Assembly: GCF_014946725.1 (NCBI RefSeq)
Contig: NZ_JACFXY010000003.1
Location: forward strand, 1-64,000
From: Mixta mediterraneensis
Lineage (GTDB): Bacteria; Pseudomonadota; Gammaproteobacteria; Enterobacterales; Enterobacteriaceae
DNA length: 64,000 nt
Reading direction: 5' to 3'
Position numbers and translations under genes: made by a program. The notes below the pieces were generated by a model. That model was not told the DNA's origin, did no database searches, and worked only from the letters and a program-made list of their open reading frames with translations. Position 1 is the stretch's first letter; each line of letters begins with the position of its first letter. This document shows, one piece after another, positions 30,821 to 40,656 of this stretch.

Positions 30821-32037
30821 GTTGGAGTCATTACCCGCATAGTCTGCAACTCATCGCCCAGCAGGGGCCAGACGCCTTCTACAAAGGAGACATTGCTGAT
30901 GAAATTGCCGGTGAAATGGCGCAGCATGGCGGCCTGATCAACAAAGCAGATCTCGCCGCTTATCGTGCAGTTGAGCGTAAACCGATCAGCGGCACCTATC
31001 GCGGCTATGAAATATTTTCTATGCCGCCGCCCTCTTCGGGTGGGATTCACATCGTACAAATTCTCAACATTCTTGAAAATTTCGATTTGACGAAAATGGG
31101 CTTTGGCAGTGCTGATGCGATGCAGGTAATAGCAGAAGCAGAGAAATATGCCTATGCCGACCGCTCTGAATATCTTGGCGATCCCGATTTCGTCAAGGTT
31201 CCGTGGCAGGCATTGACCAGCAAAGCCTATGCGAAGTCGCTGGCCCAGCAGATAGATGTGGCGAAAGCGCGTCCTTCCAGCGACATCAAACCGGGCAAGC
31301 TTGCGCCTTACGAAAGCAATCAAACCACCCATTTCTCGGTGGTAGACAAGAACGGCAACGCGGTGGCGGTGACTTATACCCTTAATACCTATTTCGGGAG
31401 CGGCATCGTGGCAGGCAATAGCGGTATCCTGATGAACAATGAAATGGATGATTTTTCTGCCAGGCCCGGTACGCCAAATGTCTACGGATTAGTGGGCGGT
31501 GAAGCTAATGCGGTGCAACCGGCGAAACGTCCGCTCTCTTCAATGTCACCGACTATTGTGGCGAAAGCGGGCAAAACCTGGCTGGTAACAGGCAGCCCTG
31601 GCGGCAGCCGCATTATTACTACCGTGCTGCAGATGGTGGTAAACAGCATCGACTACGGTATGAACGTAGCAGAAGCCACCAATGCGCCGCGTTTCCATCA
31701 TCAGTGGTTGCCGGATCAGCTGCGCGTTGAGAAAGGTTTCAGTCCCGATACGTTGCGCTTACTGGAAAATAAAGGTCAGCATGTAAACGTTCAGCCAGCC
31801 ATGGGCAGCACGCAGAGCATCATGATCGGACCAGATGGCACGCTCTATGGCGCTTCCGATCCACGCAGTATCGACGACCTGAGCGCGGGCTATTAAGCTC
31901 CCAGAACGCCTTGCCGATGCTTTTTAGCGAGATAAAATACAGCAGATTTTCAGGCAGACGAATAAAATCCCTTTTAACATCAAGGGATTGATTTTTGAAT
32001 TAAATCAAAATTAATCGGAAAATGACTTTACAAACGA

Positions 32038-32060
32038 GAATGATAATGATTATTATTGTC
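32038..32060 (+). promoter_or_regulatory. Fur box and promoter of ryhB
   Basis: AATGATAATGATTATTATTG around 32038-32058 fits repeated GATAAT Fur hexamers. It lies inside the promoter: -35 TTTACA (32027-32032), an 18-base gap, -10 TATTAT (32051-32056), so iron-loaded Fur would block it. A wider inverted repeat CGAGAATG/CATTCTCG (32035-32071) brackets the site. Confidence 0.85.
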
Positions 32061-32065
32061 ATGCA

Positions 32066-32156
32066 TTCTCGGGACGTCTCTGACATCCTTAGAAAGCACG
32101 ACATTGCTCACATTGCTTCCAGTGTTTCTTAGCCAGCCGGGTGCTGGCTTTTTTTT
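32066..32156 (+). ncRNA. ryhB: Small RNA RyhB
   Basis: Iron-starvation sRNA that, with Hfq, represses mRNAs of iron-using proteins. The conserved pairing core GAAAGCACGACATTGCTC and CACATTGCTTCCAG (32092-32123) is identical to E. coli RyhB, followed by the terminator AGCCAGC/GCTGGCT (32131-32149) and eight T. The 5' end is set by the promoter and the ~90-nt E. coli length, so it is approximate. The 5' stretch before the core differs from E. coli. Location between ggt and yhhW fits the enteric ryhB neighbourhood. Confidence 0.95.
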
Positions 32157-32363
32157 GCCTGACAATCCTCCACTTCTGCACTCAAAGACAGAGCGTTACC
32201 GACTCTGCCTGCCTTCTTTTTACAGCATCATATGCTGTAAAAAGCTCTGCTTATCGATGCGTGATAACTGATTCATTTTTTTTGAACAGAGGCGTGAAGT
32301 TTTTCAGCTATCAATCCCGTGCTCTCAGGGCCAGACTAGAAAAAATCTTGAGGAGAATTGAAT

Positions 32364-33059
32364 ATGATTTATTTACGTAAAGCGGAAGCGCGCGGACATG
32401 CCAGCCACGGCTGGCTGGATAGCTGGCACACTTTTTCATTTGCTAACTATTACGATGCCAATTTTATGGGGTTTTCGGCGCTGCGTGTGATCAATGAGGA
32501 TGTGATCGATCCGGGCCAGGGTTTTGGTACACATCCCCATAAAGACATGGAAATTCTGACATATGTGCTGTCTGGCACCGTTGAGCACCAGGATAGCATG
32601 GGCAACAAAGAGCAGATTCCAGCGGGCGAGTTTCAGATCATGAGTGCGGGCACTGGCGTGCGGCATTCTGAATATAACGCCAGCAGCACTGAGGCGCTGC
32701 ATCTGTACCAAATCTGGATTATTCCAGAACGTACCGGTATTGAGCCACGTTACGATCAACGCCGTTTCTCTGACGTGGAAGGTCGCCAGTTTATCCTGAC
32801 GCCAGATGCGCGCGACGGTTCGCTTAAGGTTTATCAGGATATGACATTATCGCGCTGGGTATTTGCCGCAGGCGATAGTGACAGCATCGCGATTGAAGCC
32901 GGTCGCCGCATCTGGGTGCAGGTAGTAAAAGGTGAGATCAACGTGAACGGTGAGGTTGCCGAAAACAGTGATGCGTTGGCCATCTGGGATGAATCTGCCC
33001 TGACTATTGAAGCTAACAGCGCTGCCGAAGTTTTGCTGTTTGATCTTCCCCCCGCTTAA
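32364..33059 (+). CDS. yhhW: Pirin-family protein YhhW (quercetin 2,3-dioxygenase)
   Basis: 231 residues of the bicupin pirin family; E. coli YhhW has quercetinase activity in vitro with a metal held by the N-terminal cupin. Metal-site stretch FGTHPHKDMEILTYVLSGTVEHQDS (about 55-78) with its His and Glu is intact. The start MIYLRKAEARGH at 32364 follows AGGAGA; an ATG two codons upstream is less likely. Between ryhB and gntR. Physiological substrate unknown. Confidence 0.93.
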   Translation: MIYLRKAEARGHASHGWLDSWHTFSFANYYDANFMGFSALRVINEDVIDPGQGFGTHPHKDMEILTYVLSGTVEHQDSMGNKEQIPAGEFQIMSAGTGVRHSEYNASSTEALHLYQIWIIPERTGIEPRYDQRRFSDVEGRQFILTPDARDGSLKVYQDMTLSRWVFAAGDSDSIAIEAGRRIWVQVVKGEINVNGEVAENSDALAIWDESALTIEANSAAEVLLFDLPPA

Positions 33060-33140
33060 AGCCTTAAGGGGCGCGCCTCGTCACGCCCCAGTGACAATTT
33101 AGTGTTAGACTCATCGTAAATCCGACTTCAGGCGCTTACG

Positions 33141-34136
33141 ATGAAGAAAAAAAGACCGGTATTACAGGACGTTGCCGATCGCGTCGGCATAACAAAAATG
33201 ACCGTTAGCCGTTACCTGCGCAATCCTGAGCAGGTCTCTGCGGCGCTAGGCGAGAAAATTGCCGTCGCGCTGGATGAGCTTGGTTACATTCCTAATCGCG
33301 CTCCCGATATGCTTTCTAACGCCACCAGTCGCGCTATTGGTGTGCTGCTGCCTTCGCTTACCAATCAGGTTTTTGCCGACGTGCTGCGCGGCATTGAAGC
33401 CATCACTGATGAGGCGGGCTACCAGACGCTGGTGGCGCACTTTGGTTACAATCCGCAAAAAGAAGAGCTGCAATTACGTTCACTGCTGGGATGGAACATT
33501 GACGGCGTTATCCTGACGGAACGCGGCCATACGCCGGGTACGTTGCGTATGCTGGAAGTGGCAGGTATTCCGGTAATTGAAGTGATGGACTGCGTAACGC
33601 CGTGCCTGGATATGGCGGTGGGGTTCGACAACGTTGAAGCGGCACGTCAGATGACCCCGGCTATTCTGAAGAAGGGCCATCGCCACACGGTATATTTAGG
33701 GGCGCGCTTTGATGAACGCACTCTGCAAAAGCAGCGCGGTTATGAAAAAGCGATGCAGGAGGCAGGGCTTACGCCGCATAGCGTGATGATGGAAGATGCC
33801 TCCTCGTTCAGCGCAGGGGGTGAATTGTTACGTGAAGCACAGCGTCTTTACCCTGAAACTGACAGCCTGTTTTGTACCAATGATGATCTGGCAGTGGGCG
33901 CGATGTTTGAGTGCCAGCGTCAGGGATTACAGGTCCCAATGCAAATGGCAATTGCCGGATTTCACGGCCATGACATCGCACAGGTTGTGACGCCGCGTCT
34001 GGCAACCGTATTGACGCCACGCGATCGCATGGGGCGTGAAGCGGCCGCACTGTTGCTGGCCCGTATCGCGGGCGACCACAACGTTAGCCAGCCCCTTGAT
34101 GTAGGATTTGAAATAACGGAAGGCGGCAGCATCTGA
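33141..34136 (+). CDS. gntR: Gluconate repressor GntR (LacI family)
   Basis: 331 residues. LacI-type helix-turn-helix (LQDVADRVGITKMTVSRYLRNPEQV, about 8-32), then a periplasmic-binding-like sugar-acid domain. Represses gntKU and related genes; gluconate relieves it. A matching operator lies upstream of gntK. Orientation and order gntR-gntK-gntU follow E. coli. Confidence 0.95.
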   Translation: MKKKRPVLQDVADRVGITKMTVSRYLRNPEQVSAALGEKIAVALDELGYIPNRAPDMLSNATSRAIGVLLPSLTNQVFADVLRGIEAITDEAGYQTLVAHFGYNPQKEELQLRSLLGWNIDGVILTERGHTPGTLRMLEVAGIPVIEVMDCVTPCLDMAVGFDNVEAARQMTPAILKKGHRHTVYLGARFDERTLQKQRGYEKAMQEAGLTPHSVMMEDASSFSAGGELLREAQRLYPETDSLFCTNDDLAVGAMFECQRQGLQVPMQMAIAGFHGHDIAQVVTPRLATVLTPRDRMGREAAALLLARIAGDHNVSQPLDVGFEITEGGSI

Positions 34137-34148
34137 TTCTGACAAATA

Positions 34149-34164
34149 TTTGAATCAGCTCACA
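34149..34164 (+). promoter_or_regulatory. CRP-type site upstream of gntK
   Basis: TTTGA (34149-34153), six bases, TCACA (34160-34164): one perfect and one near-perfect CRP half-site at the standard spacing. gntKU is CRP-activated in E. coli, and the GntR operator lies about 70 bases downstream. Confidence 0.6.
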
Positions 34165-34230
34165 CTTTTATGCTTTTCCGGGTAAAAAGGTTGCCAGGCC
34201 GCGAAGCGGTCAAGACAATAAGGATCGGTA

Positions 34231-34246
34231 TTGTTATCGGTAACAT
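34231..34246 (+). promoter_or_regulatory. GntR operator upstream of gntK
   Basis: TTGTTATCGGTAACAT fits the gnt operator pattern TGTTA-N4-TAACA with one central mismatch. It lies 28 bases before the gntK ATG. Confidence 0.75.
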
Positions 34247-34274
34247 TGGCAAGTTCATCTGCCGGAGCAGAAAA

Positions 34275-34811
34275 ATGACAACGCATTCCCCGTCGCATCA
34301 TGTCTTTATCCTGATGGGCGTTTCAGGCAGCGGTAAATCTGCCGTCGCCAACCAGGTTTCGCAACAACTGAATACCGCCTTCCTCGACGGTGATTTTCTC
34401 CATCCACGCGCCAACATCATGAAAATGGCCAAGGGCCATCCGCTGGATGACAACGATCGCCAGCCGTGGTTGCAGGCGTTGAATGACGCCGCGTTTGCAA
34501 TGCAGCGCACGCAGGCGATTTCAATTATTGTCTGCTCGGCACTGAAAAAGCGTTACCGCGACATCCTGCGTCAGGGTAATGACAATCTGCGTTTCATTTA
34601 TCTGAAAGGTGATTTCGACACCATCGAATCCCGGTTGAAAGCGCGTAAGGGACACTTCTTTAAGCCGCAAATGTTGGTGACGCAGTTCGCCACGCTGGAA
34701 GAACCTGGCAACGATGAGCCGGACGTATTAATGGTGGATATTGATCATTCACTGGACGAGGTTGTAGCGGCTACGGTTGCGACCATCAAGGAAGCAATCA
34801 ATCAAGGCTAG
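34275..34811 (+). CDS. gntK: Thermoresistant gluconokinase GntK
   Basis: 178 residues. Phosphorylates D-gluconate to 6-phosphogluconate for the Entner-Doudoroff and pentose-phosphate routes. P-loop MGVSGSGKSAVA near 14-25, LDGDFLHPRANIMKMAKGHPLDD near 37-59. The start at 34275 (MTTHSPSHHVFILMG) follows GGAG; the longer frame from 34170 runs over the operator. gntU follows after three bases. Confidence 0.95.
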   Translation: MTTHSPSHHVFILMGVSGSGKSAVANQVSQQLNTAFLDGDFLHPRANIMKMAKGHPLDDNDRQPWLQALNDAAFAMQRTQAISIIVCSALKKRYRDILRQGNDNLRFIYLKGDFDTIESRLKARKGHFFKPQMLVTQFATLEEPGNDEPDVLMVDIDHSLDEVVAATVATIKEAINQG

Positions 34812-34814
34812 TCA

Positions 34815-36155
34815 ATGAATACCGCAACACTCGTTTTGACCGCAGCAGGCTCAGTCCTGCTGCTGCTTTTTTTGGTAATGAAAGCCCGCCTGCACGCCTT
34901 TGTTGCGCTGATGCTCGTCTCAATTGGTGCCGGTCTGTTTTCCGGTATGCCGCTCGATAAAATCGCAGACACCATGCAGAAAGGGATGGGCGGAACGCTC
35001 GGTTTCCTTGCCATTGTCGTGGCGCTGGGAGCGATGTTCGGCAAAATACTGCATGAAACTGGTGCAGTGGATCAAATAGCGAAACGGATGCTGAGTACCT
35101 TTGGCGAAAGCCGGGCGCACTACGCGATGGGGATTGCTGGCTTGATTTGTGCGCTGCCGCTGTTTTTTGAAGTGGCGGTGGTGTTGCTAATCAGCATTGC
35201 GTTTGCCGTGGCGCGTCGCACCCAGGGTAATTTAGTGAAACTGGTGATCCCACTGTTCGCGGGCGTTGCCGCTTCGGCTGCCTTTCTACTGCCGGGGCCA
35301 GCGCCGATGCTACTGGCCTCGCAGATGCATGCCGATTTTGGCTGGATGATCCTGCTGGGCTTGTGCGCTGCCATTCCCGGCATGCTGATTGCGGGTCCGC
35401 TGTTTGGCAACTTCATTGGTAATCATGTTACCTTCAGCGCACCGCCGGAGGATCATCAGCCTGATGTTGATGAAAGCAAGCTGCCGTCGTTTAGCTTTAG
35501 CCTGGCGCTGATTTTATTCCCGCTGGTGCTAGTTGGCCTGAAAACCATTGGCGCGCGTTTCACCACCGAAGGGACTTCGCTGTATGAATGGCTGCAATTT
35601 ATTGGTCATCCCTTTACCGCGATTCTGCTGGCGTGCCTGGTGGCGATCTATGGTCTGGCTTACCGTCAGGGCATGGATAAAGAGAAGGTGATGCAGGTTT
35701 GCGGTAGCGCGCTGCAACCGGCCGGTATCATCCTGCTGGTGATTGGCGCGGGCGGCGTGTTTAAGCAGGTGCTGGTGGATTCGGGCGTGGGACCGGTACT
35801 CGGTAATGCGCTGACGGGCGCAGGTCTGCCGGTTGCGCTGGCCTGCTTTATTCTGTCTGGCGCGGTGCGCGTTATTCAGGGGTCTGCAACCGTTGCGTGT
35901 TTAACAACCGTTGGCTTGATTATGCCGGTGATTGAGCCGCTGCATTACAGCGGTGCGCAACTGGCGGCGCTGTCGATTTGCATTGGTGGCGGTTCGATTA
36001 TTATTAGTCACGTTAACGATGCCGGTTTTTGGCTGTTTGGCCGCTTTACCGGCGCCAGTGAAGCGGAAACGCTGAAAACCTGGACGCTGATGGAAACCCT
36101 TCTCGGCACGGTTGGGGCTGTTGTCGGCATGATTGCATTTGAGTTGCTCTCTTAA
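34815..36155 (+). CDS. gntU: Low-affinity gluconate permease GntU
   Basis: 446-residue GntP-family inner-membrane symporter with about 12 hydrophobic segments. GFLAIVVALGAMFGK and VIQGSATVACLTTVGLIMP are family signatures. Coupled to gntK. Intact. Confidence 0.94.
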   Translation: MNTATLVLTAAGSVLLLLFLVMKARLHAFVALMLVSIGAGLFSGMPLDKIADTMQKGMGGTLGFLAIVVALGAMFGKILHETGAVDQIAKRMLSTFGESRAHYAMGIAGLICALPLFFEVAVVLLISIAFAVARRTQGNLVKLVIPLFAGVAASAAFLLPGPAPMLLASQMHADFGWMILLGLCAAIPGMLIAGPLFGNFIGNHVTFSAPPEDHQPDVDESKLPSFSFSLALILFPLVLVGLKTIGARFTTEGTSLYEWLQFIGHPFTAILLACLVAIYGLAYRQGMDKEKVMQVCGSALQPAGIILLVIGAGGVFKQVLVDSGVGPVLGNALTGAGLPVALACFILSGAVRVIQGSATVACLTTVGLIMPVIEPLHYSGAQLAALSICIGGGSIIISHVNDAGFWLFGRFTGASEAETLKTWTLMETLLGTVGAVVGMIAFELLS

Positions 36156-36160
36156 TGCAG

Positions 36161-36185
36161 TGAGGCGGGTTTAAAGCCCGCCTCA
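36161..36185. terminator. Bidirectional terminator between gntU and yhgN
   Basis: TGAGGCGGG (36161-36169) and CCCGCCTCA (36177-36185) with loop TTTAAAG, between convergent stops. No strong T-run on either side. Confidence 0.7.
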
Positions 36186-36195
36186 GCCTGATCGT

Positions 36196-36789
36196 TTAAG
36201 GCTTTAAATACACCCGGATTCCATCCAAAAACATCTGCGTTGCCAGCATAATCAAAATCAGCCCCATCAGACGTTCCAGCGCGTTCACGCCTTTATCACC
36301 AAGCAATTTCAGAAACAAACCTGACAGCAACAGAATCACTACGGTGATGCCCCAGGCGAGTAGCAGCGCACCGACCAGATGCGACATTTGATGGGGATAT
36401 TGATGCGACAGTAGCATCAGGGTTGCCAGCAGCGATGGCCCGGCGACTAAAGGGATCGCCAGCGGCACGAGGAAAGGCTCTTCGCCAGCAGGCAAACCGG
36501 TGCTGCTGCTCTCCGGCGAAGGAAAAATCATTTTAATGGCGATCAGGAACAGGATCACGCCGCCAGAAATAGAAACGGTTTCAGTGCGCAGATTCAAAAA
36601 CGCCAGGATGCGTTCACCGGCAAACAAAAACAGCAACATAATTGTCAGCGCAATCAGCATTTCGCGGATTAACACCACACGTCGCCGTCTGGGTTCCAGA
36701 TGCTTTAAAACCGACATAAAAATCGGCAAATTGCCCAGTGGATCCATAATTAACAACAATAATATTGTTGCAGAAATCATTTCAGTCAT
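36196..36789 (-). CDS. yhgN: MarC-family membrane protein YhgN
   Basis: 197 residues with about six membrane helices (MarC/UPF0056). N-terminal MDPLGNLPIFMSVLKHL is a family signature. Function unproven; an antibiotic-efflux role once suggested for MarC was not upheld. Divergent from asd, as in E. coli. Confidence 0.92.
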   Translation of the reverse strand: MTEMISATILLLLIMDPLGNLPIFMSVLKHLEPRRRRVVLIREMLIALTIMLLFLFAGERILAFLNLRTETVSISGGVILFLIAIKMIFPSPESSSTGLPAGEEPFLVPLAIPLVAGPSLLATLMLLSHQYPHQMSHLVGALLLAWGITVVILLLSGLFLKLLGDKGVNALERLMGLILIMLATQMFLDGIRVYLKP

Positions 36790-37009
36790 TTGTTTTACGT
36801 CGTCTTGTTGCCGAAAAACCGGCGTTATTAGGAACGCTGCTGAAAAAGTTAGCGCTATCGCATTAATTCACTTGCCAGAAATGCTGCATTTTGTAGAGTT
36901 GATGGTCACAGGTAAATCTGATTATTACGCAGAGTGGCGTGAAAGTGACATTCTGCTCTTCCCATTGATAGAAAGTCAGGTGATGCATACAACCTGAAAC
37001 GGGCACAAC

Positions 37010-38116
37010 ATGAAGAATGTAGGTTTAGTTGGTTGGCGCGGTATGGTCGGCTCAGTGCTAATGTCGCGCATGATCGAAGAGCGTGATTTTGATGTTATCA
37101 ATCCGGTCTTTTTCTCCACCTCACAATATGGCCAGGCGGCGCCGGAATTTAGCGGTAAACGCGGCGTGTTGCAGGATGCGTTTAATATCGATGCGCTGAA
37201 AGCGCTGGACATTATTATCACCTGCCAGGGTGGCGACTACACCAGTGACGTTTATCCGAAGCTGCGCGCCAGCGGCTGGAAAGGGTACTGGATTGATGCG
37301 GCCTCCACGCTGCGTATGCAGAATGATGCCATTATTATTCTCGATCCGGTCAACCATCAGGTTATTCGTCAGGGCATCGACAGCGGTATCAATACCTTTG
37401 TTGGCGGTAACTGCACCGTAAGCTTGATGCTAATGTCGCTCGGCGGCCTGTTTGCTCAGGATCTGGTTGAGTGGGCATCGGTTGCCACCTATCAGGCTGC
37501 GTCGGGTGGTGGCGCACGTCACATGCGTGAACTGCTGACGCAAATGGGTATGCTGCACGATCACGTAGCGAAATCGTTGCAGGATCCCGCCTCGGCGATT
37601 CTGGATATTGAGCGCAACGTCACCGACTTTACCCGTTCCGGCACTTTACCAACCGATAACTTCGGCGTGCCGCTCGCCGGTAGCCTGATTCCGTGGATCG
37701 ATAAGCAGCTTGAAAATGGTCAGAGCCGTGAAGAGTGGAAAGGCCAGGCGGAAACTAACAAGATTCTGCGCACTCAACACACCATTCCGGTGGATGGTTT
37801 GTGTGTACGTGTGGGGGCACTGCGCTGCCACAGTCAGGCATTCACGCTAAAACTGAAAAAAGATCTGCCGCTGGCTGAGATTGAACAGCTACTGGCATCG
37901 CATAATGAATGGGTGAAAGTGGTGCCGAACGATCGCGAGCTGACGATGCGTGAACTGACACCCGCTGCTGTTACCGGCACGCTGAACACGCCAGTTGGCC
38001 GCCTGCGCAAGCTCAACATGGGGCCGGAATATTTCTCCGCTTTCACAGTGGGCGATCAGCTACTGTGGGGCGCGGCTGAACCGCTGCGTCGCATGTTGCG
38101 TCTGTTGGTAGACTAA
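37010..38116 (+). CDS. asd: Aspartate-semialdehyde dehydrogenase Asd
   Basis: 368 residues. NADPH-dependent reduction of aspartyl phosphate in the lysine/diaminopimelate, methionine and threonine pathways; essential for cell wall synthesis. Rossmann motif [15 protein letters not shown] at the N-terminus, catalytic cysteine in GGNCTVSL at residue 135 and the SSGGGARH-like [13 protein letters not shown] near 166. Intact. A strong terminator follows. Confidence 0.97.
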   Translation: MKNVGLVGWRGMVGSVLMSRMIEERDFDVINPVFFSTSQYGQAAPEFSGKRGVLQDAFNIDALKALDIIITCQGGDYTSDVYPKLRASGWKGYWIDAASTLRMQNDAIIILDPVNHQVIRQGIDSGINTFVGGNCTVSLMLMSLGGLFAQDLVEWASVATYQAASGGGARHMRELLTQMGMLHDHVAKSLQDPASAILDIERNVTDFTRSGTLPTDNFGVPLAGSLIPWIDKQLENGQSREEWKGQAETNKILRTQHTIPVDGLCVRVGALRCHSQAFTLKLKKDLPLAEIEQLLASHNEWVKVVPNDRELTMRELTPAAVTGTLNTPVGRLRKLNMGPEYFSAFTVGDQLLWGAAEPLRRMLRLLVD

Positions 38117-38134
38117 ACTTCTTCTCTCTTCATC

Positions 38135-38159
38135 AAAGCCGGAAATGTCCGGCTTTTTT
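38135..38159 (+). terminator. Rho-independent terminator of asd
   Basis: AAAGCCGGA (38135-38143), AATG loop, TCCGGCTTT (38148-38156) and a run of six T. Begins 18 bases after the asd stop. Confidence 0.9.
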
Positions 38160-38472
38160 GCATTTTATACTGTAATAAGTCAAATCGTTTCGCTTGCTAA
38201 GTGATCAGCTTCCCCTTTTTGATTGTTAGTAAATAATTTTTTGCTTTCTGACCTGGAAAATTCCAACGCCAAGCTATGATTTAGCAATGATGTGCCGCTA
38301 GTTGACTGTTTTGATTTCCGAACTGAATGGTTGTTGTACACGGCAAAGAATCTTCCCCATGGACTGGCTCTCTCCCTTGTCGTTGTACGCATGGCTCAAT
38401 GAAGAGCAGCGCATCTGATGCGCGCGAAAGATCGCGCCCATTTCGCCTGCCAAATATCACAGGAAGAAAGTC
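38160..38472 (+). promoter_or_regulatory. asd-glgB gap: glgB leader with two stacked hairpins
   Basis: 313 bases without a supported gene. Near the 3' end are two hairpins: GCGCATC/GATGCGC (38409-38423) and GCGCGA/TCGCGC (about 38422-38437). The ribosome site AGGAAG (38461-38466) precedes the glgB ATG. Leader hairpins here could serve regulation such as CsrA, known for glg mRNA in E. coli, but I see no diagnostic set of sites. Confidence 0.4.
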
Positions 38473-40656
38473 ATGTCAGAGCTTCCCGTTCGCCAGACGA
38501 TCAACGCCCTGTTTGCGGGTAATTATGCCGATCCCTTTTCGTTACTGGGGATGCACCAGACTGAACATGGCCTTGAAGTGCGGGCTTTGTTACCCGAAGC
38601 CTCGGAAGTCTGGGTCATTGAAACGAATACCGGACGAAAACTCGCCTAACTCAAGTGTGTCGATTCACGTGGTTTTTTCAGCGGCGTCATCCCGCGCCGC
38701 AAAAATCCTTTCCGCTATCAGTTGGCGGTGAACTGGCATGGGCAACAAAACCTGCTGGATGATGCTTACCGCTTTGGCCCCCTGCTGGAAGAGATGGATG
38801 CGTGGTTACTGGCGGAAGGCACACATCTGCGGCCTTATGAAACGCTGGGCGCCCATGGCACGGTCATCGATGGCGTCAGCGGGACACGTTTCTGCGTATG
38901 GGCGCCAAATGCGCGCCGTGTTTCCGTGGTCGGTGATTTCAATTTCTGGGATGGCCGCCATCATCCCATGCGGCTGCGTCGCGAAATGGGCATCTGGGAA
39001 CTGTTTGTGCCGGGGGCTTTTAACGGCCAGCTATACAAATTTGAAATTATTGATGTTAACGACAAGCTACGCATTAAAGCCGATCCCTTTGCTTTTGAAG
39101 CGCAGATGCGTCCAGAAACGGCTTCAATGATTTGTGGCCTGCCGAACAAACTGGAGATAAAAGCCGAGCGCAAAGCGGCGAACGCGTTTGATGCGCCCAT
39201 CTCCATCTATGAGGTCCATCTCGGTTCCTGGCGTCGCCACACCGACAACAATTTCTGGCTGAGCTACAAAGAGCTGGCTGAGCAACTGGTCCCTTACGTT
39301 AAAGAGATGGGATTCACCCACATTGAACTGCTGCCGATTAACGAGCATCCGTTTGACGGCAGCTGGGGGTATCAGCCGCTGGGCATGTACGCGCCGACGC
39401 GCCGCTTTGGTACGCGGGATGAATTCCGACAATTTATTGCCAGCGCCCACGCTGCGGGTCTGAACGTGCTGCTGGATTGGGTTCCTGGTCATTTCCCCAG
39501 GGATGATTTTGGCCTGGCGAAGTTCGATGGCACTGAACTCTACGAGCACAGCGATCCGCGTGAAGGCTACCATCAAGACTGGAACACGCTGATTTACAAC
39601 TTTGGACGCCGCGAAGTCAGCAACTATTTATCGGGTAACGCGCTGTACTGGATGGAACGCTTCGGCATTGACGGCCTGCGCGTTGATGCGGTGGCATCAA
39701 TGATATACCGCGATTACAGCCGTGCCGAAGGGCAGTGGATCCCCAACCATTACGGTGGTCGGGAAAATCTCGAAGCGATTACCTTCCTGCGTTATACCAA
39801 TCGCACGCTGGGCCACGCTGCACCAGGTTCAATTACCGTGGCGGAAGAGTCTACCGATTACCCTGGCGTATCACGTCCACCGGAAAGCGGCGGGCTGGGT
39901 TTCTGGTTCAAATGGAACCTCGGCTGGATGCACGACACGCTCGACTATATGAAACTTGATCCGGTACATCGTCGGTATCATCACAACCTGATGAGCTTTG
40001 GCATGATGTACAACTATACCGAGAACTTCGTGCTGCCGCTGTCGCATGATGAAGTGGTGCATGGTAAGGGTTCCATTCTCGACCGTATGCCGGGCGATGC
40101 ATGGCAAAAATTTGCCAACCTGCGTGCTTATTATGGCTGGATGTGGGCCTTCCCCGGCAAAAAACTGCTGTTTATGGGGAATGAATTTGCTCAGGGCAAA
40201 GAATGGAATCACGACGTCAGCCTTGACTGTCATCTGCTGGAAGGCGGTGACAACTGGCACAACGGCGTGCAGCGCCTGGTGCGCGATCTTAACTTTACCT
40301 ATCGCCATTATACCCAGCTTTATCAGCTCGACTTCGAACCTGAAGGCTTTGAATGGTTAGTCGTCGATGACTTTGAAAACTCGGTGTTTGCCTTTGTGCG
40401 CCGCGATCGTGAAGGCAACGAAATGATTGTCGTCAGCAATTTCACGCCGGTGCCCCGTCCGGCATATCGCTTTGGCGTTAATCAGGCAGGTGGCTGGCGC
40501 GAGGTGTTGAACACCGATCAGCATGAATATCACGGCAGCGATGTACGCAATCATCAGGTATGGACCGATCAGATTGACAGTCACGGTCGACCACAATCGC
40601 TCAGCCTGAACCTGCCACCGCTTTCAACCGTGTGGCTGGTGCGGGAGGGTGAATGA
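38473..40656 (+). pseudogene. glgB: glgB, glycogen branching enzyme, with an in-frame TAA at codon 59
   Basis: Branching enzyme (727 codons) that makes alpha-1,6 links in glycogen. The frame from the ATG at 38473 matches GlgB throughout, but codon 59 (38647-38649) is TAA where E. coli has Lys (GRKLAKLECLDSRGFF versus [19 protein letters not shown]): AAA to TAA. Beyond it the frame is intact: CBM48, the GH13 barrel with [15 protein letters not shown] and [10 protein letters not shown]. The normally conserved Trp in LDWHLLEGGD is Cys (codon 586, 40228-40230). A restart downstream (for example at 38722, TTG) would lack part of the N-terminal domain and has no clear ribosome site. The stop overlaps the glgX start. 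Confidence 0.9.

Larger units (their letters stand above)
30068..30835 (+). mobile_element. IS1 element (768 bp) in ggt
   Basis: Exactly 768 bp. Terminal inverted repeats: GGTAATGCTCCCAACTTACT at the left and its near-complement ending GAGTCATTACC at the right (one to two differences). Flanked by a perfect 9-bp target duplication CGCATAGTC (30059-30067 and 30836-30844). Both transposase frames are open, so it may still be mobile. Confidence 0.98.
29368..31896 (+). pseudogene. ggt: ggt, gamma-glutamyltranspeptidase, split by IS1
   Basis: Periplasmic gamma-glutamyltransferase/glutathione hydrolase. Two parts, 29368-30067 and 30845-31896, join exactly once the IS1 and one 9-bp duplication are removed, giving 583 residues (HS|LQLIAQQGPDAFYKG at the junction). 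The first part has the signal peptide and large-subunit start; the second holds the self-cleavage threonine of TTHFSVVD (31324) and the GSPGGSRI oxyanion region. The interrupted first part ends after two IS1-encoded codons. The second part has an open frame from 30916 but no signal peptide. Otherwise undamaged, so the insertion is recent. Confidence 0.95.

Noticed and set aside
38722..40656. Treating the 644-codon frame as an intact glgB
   Set aside because: Homology continues upstream in the same frame to an ATG with a ribosome site at 38473, so this is the remainder after an internal TAA.
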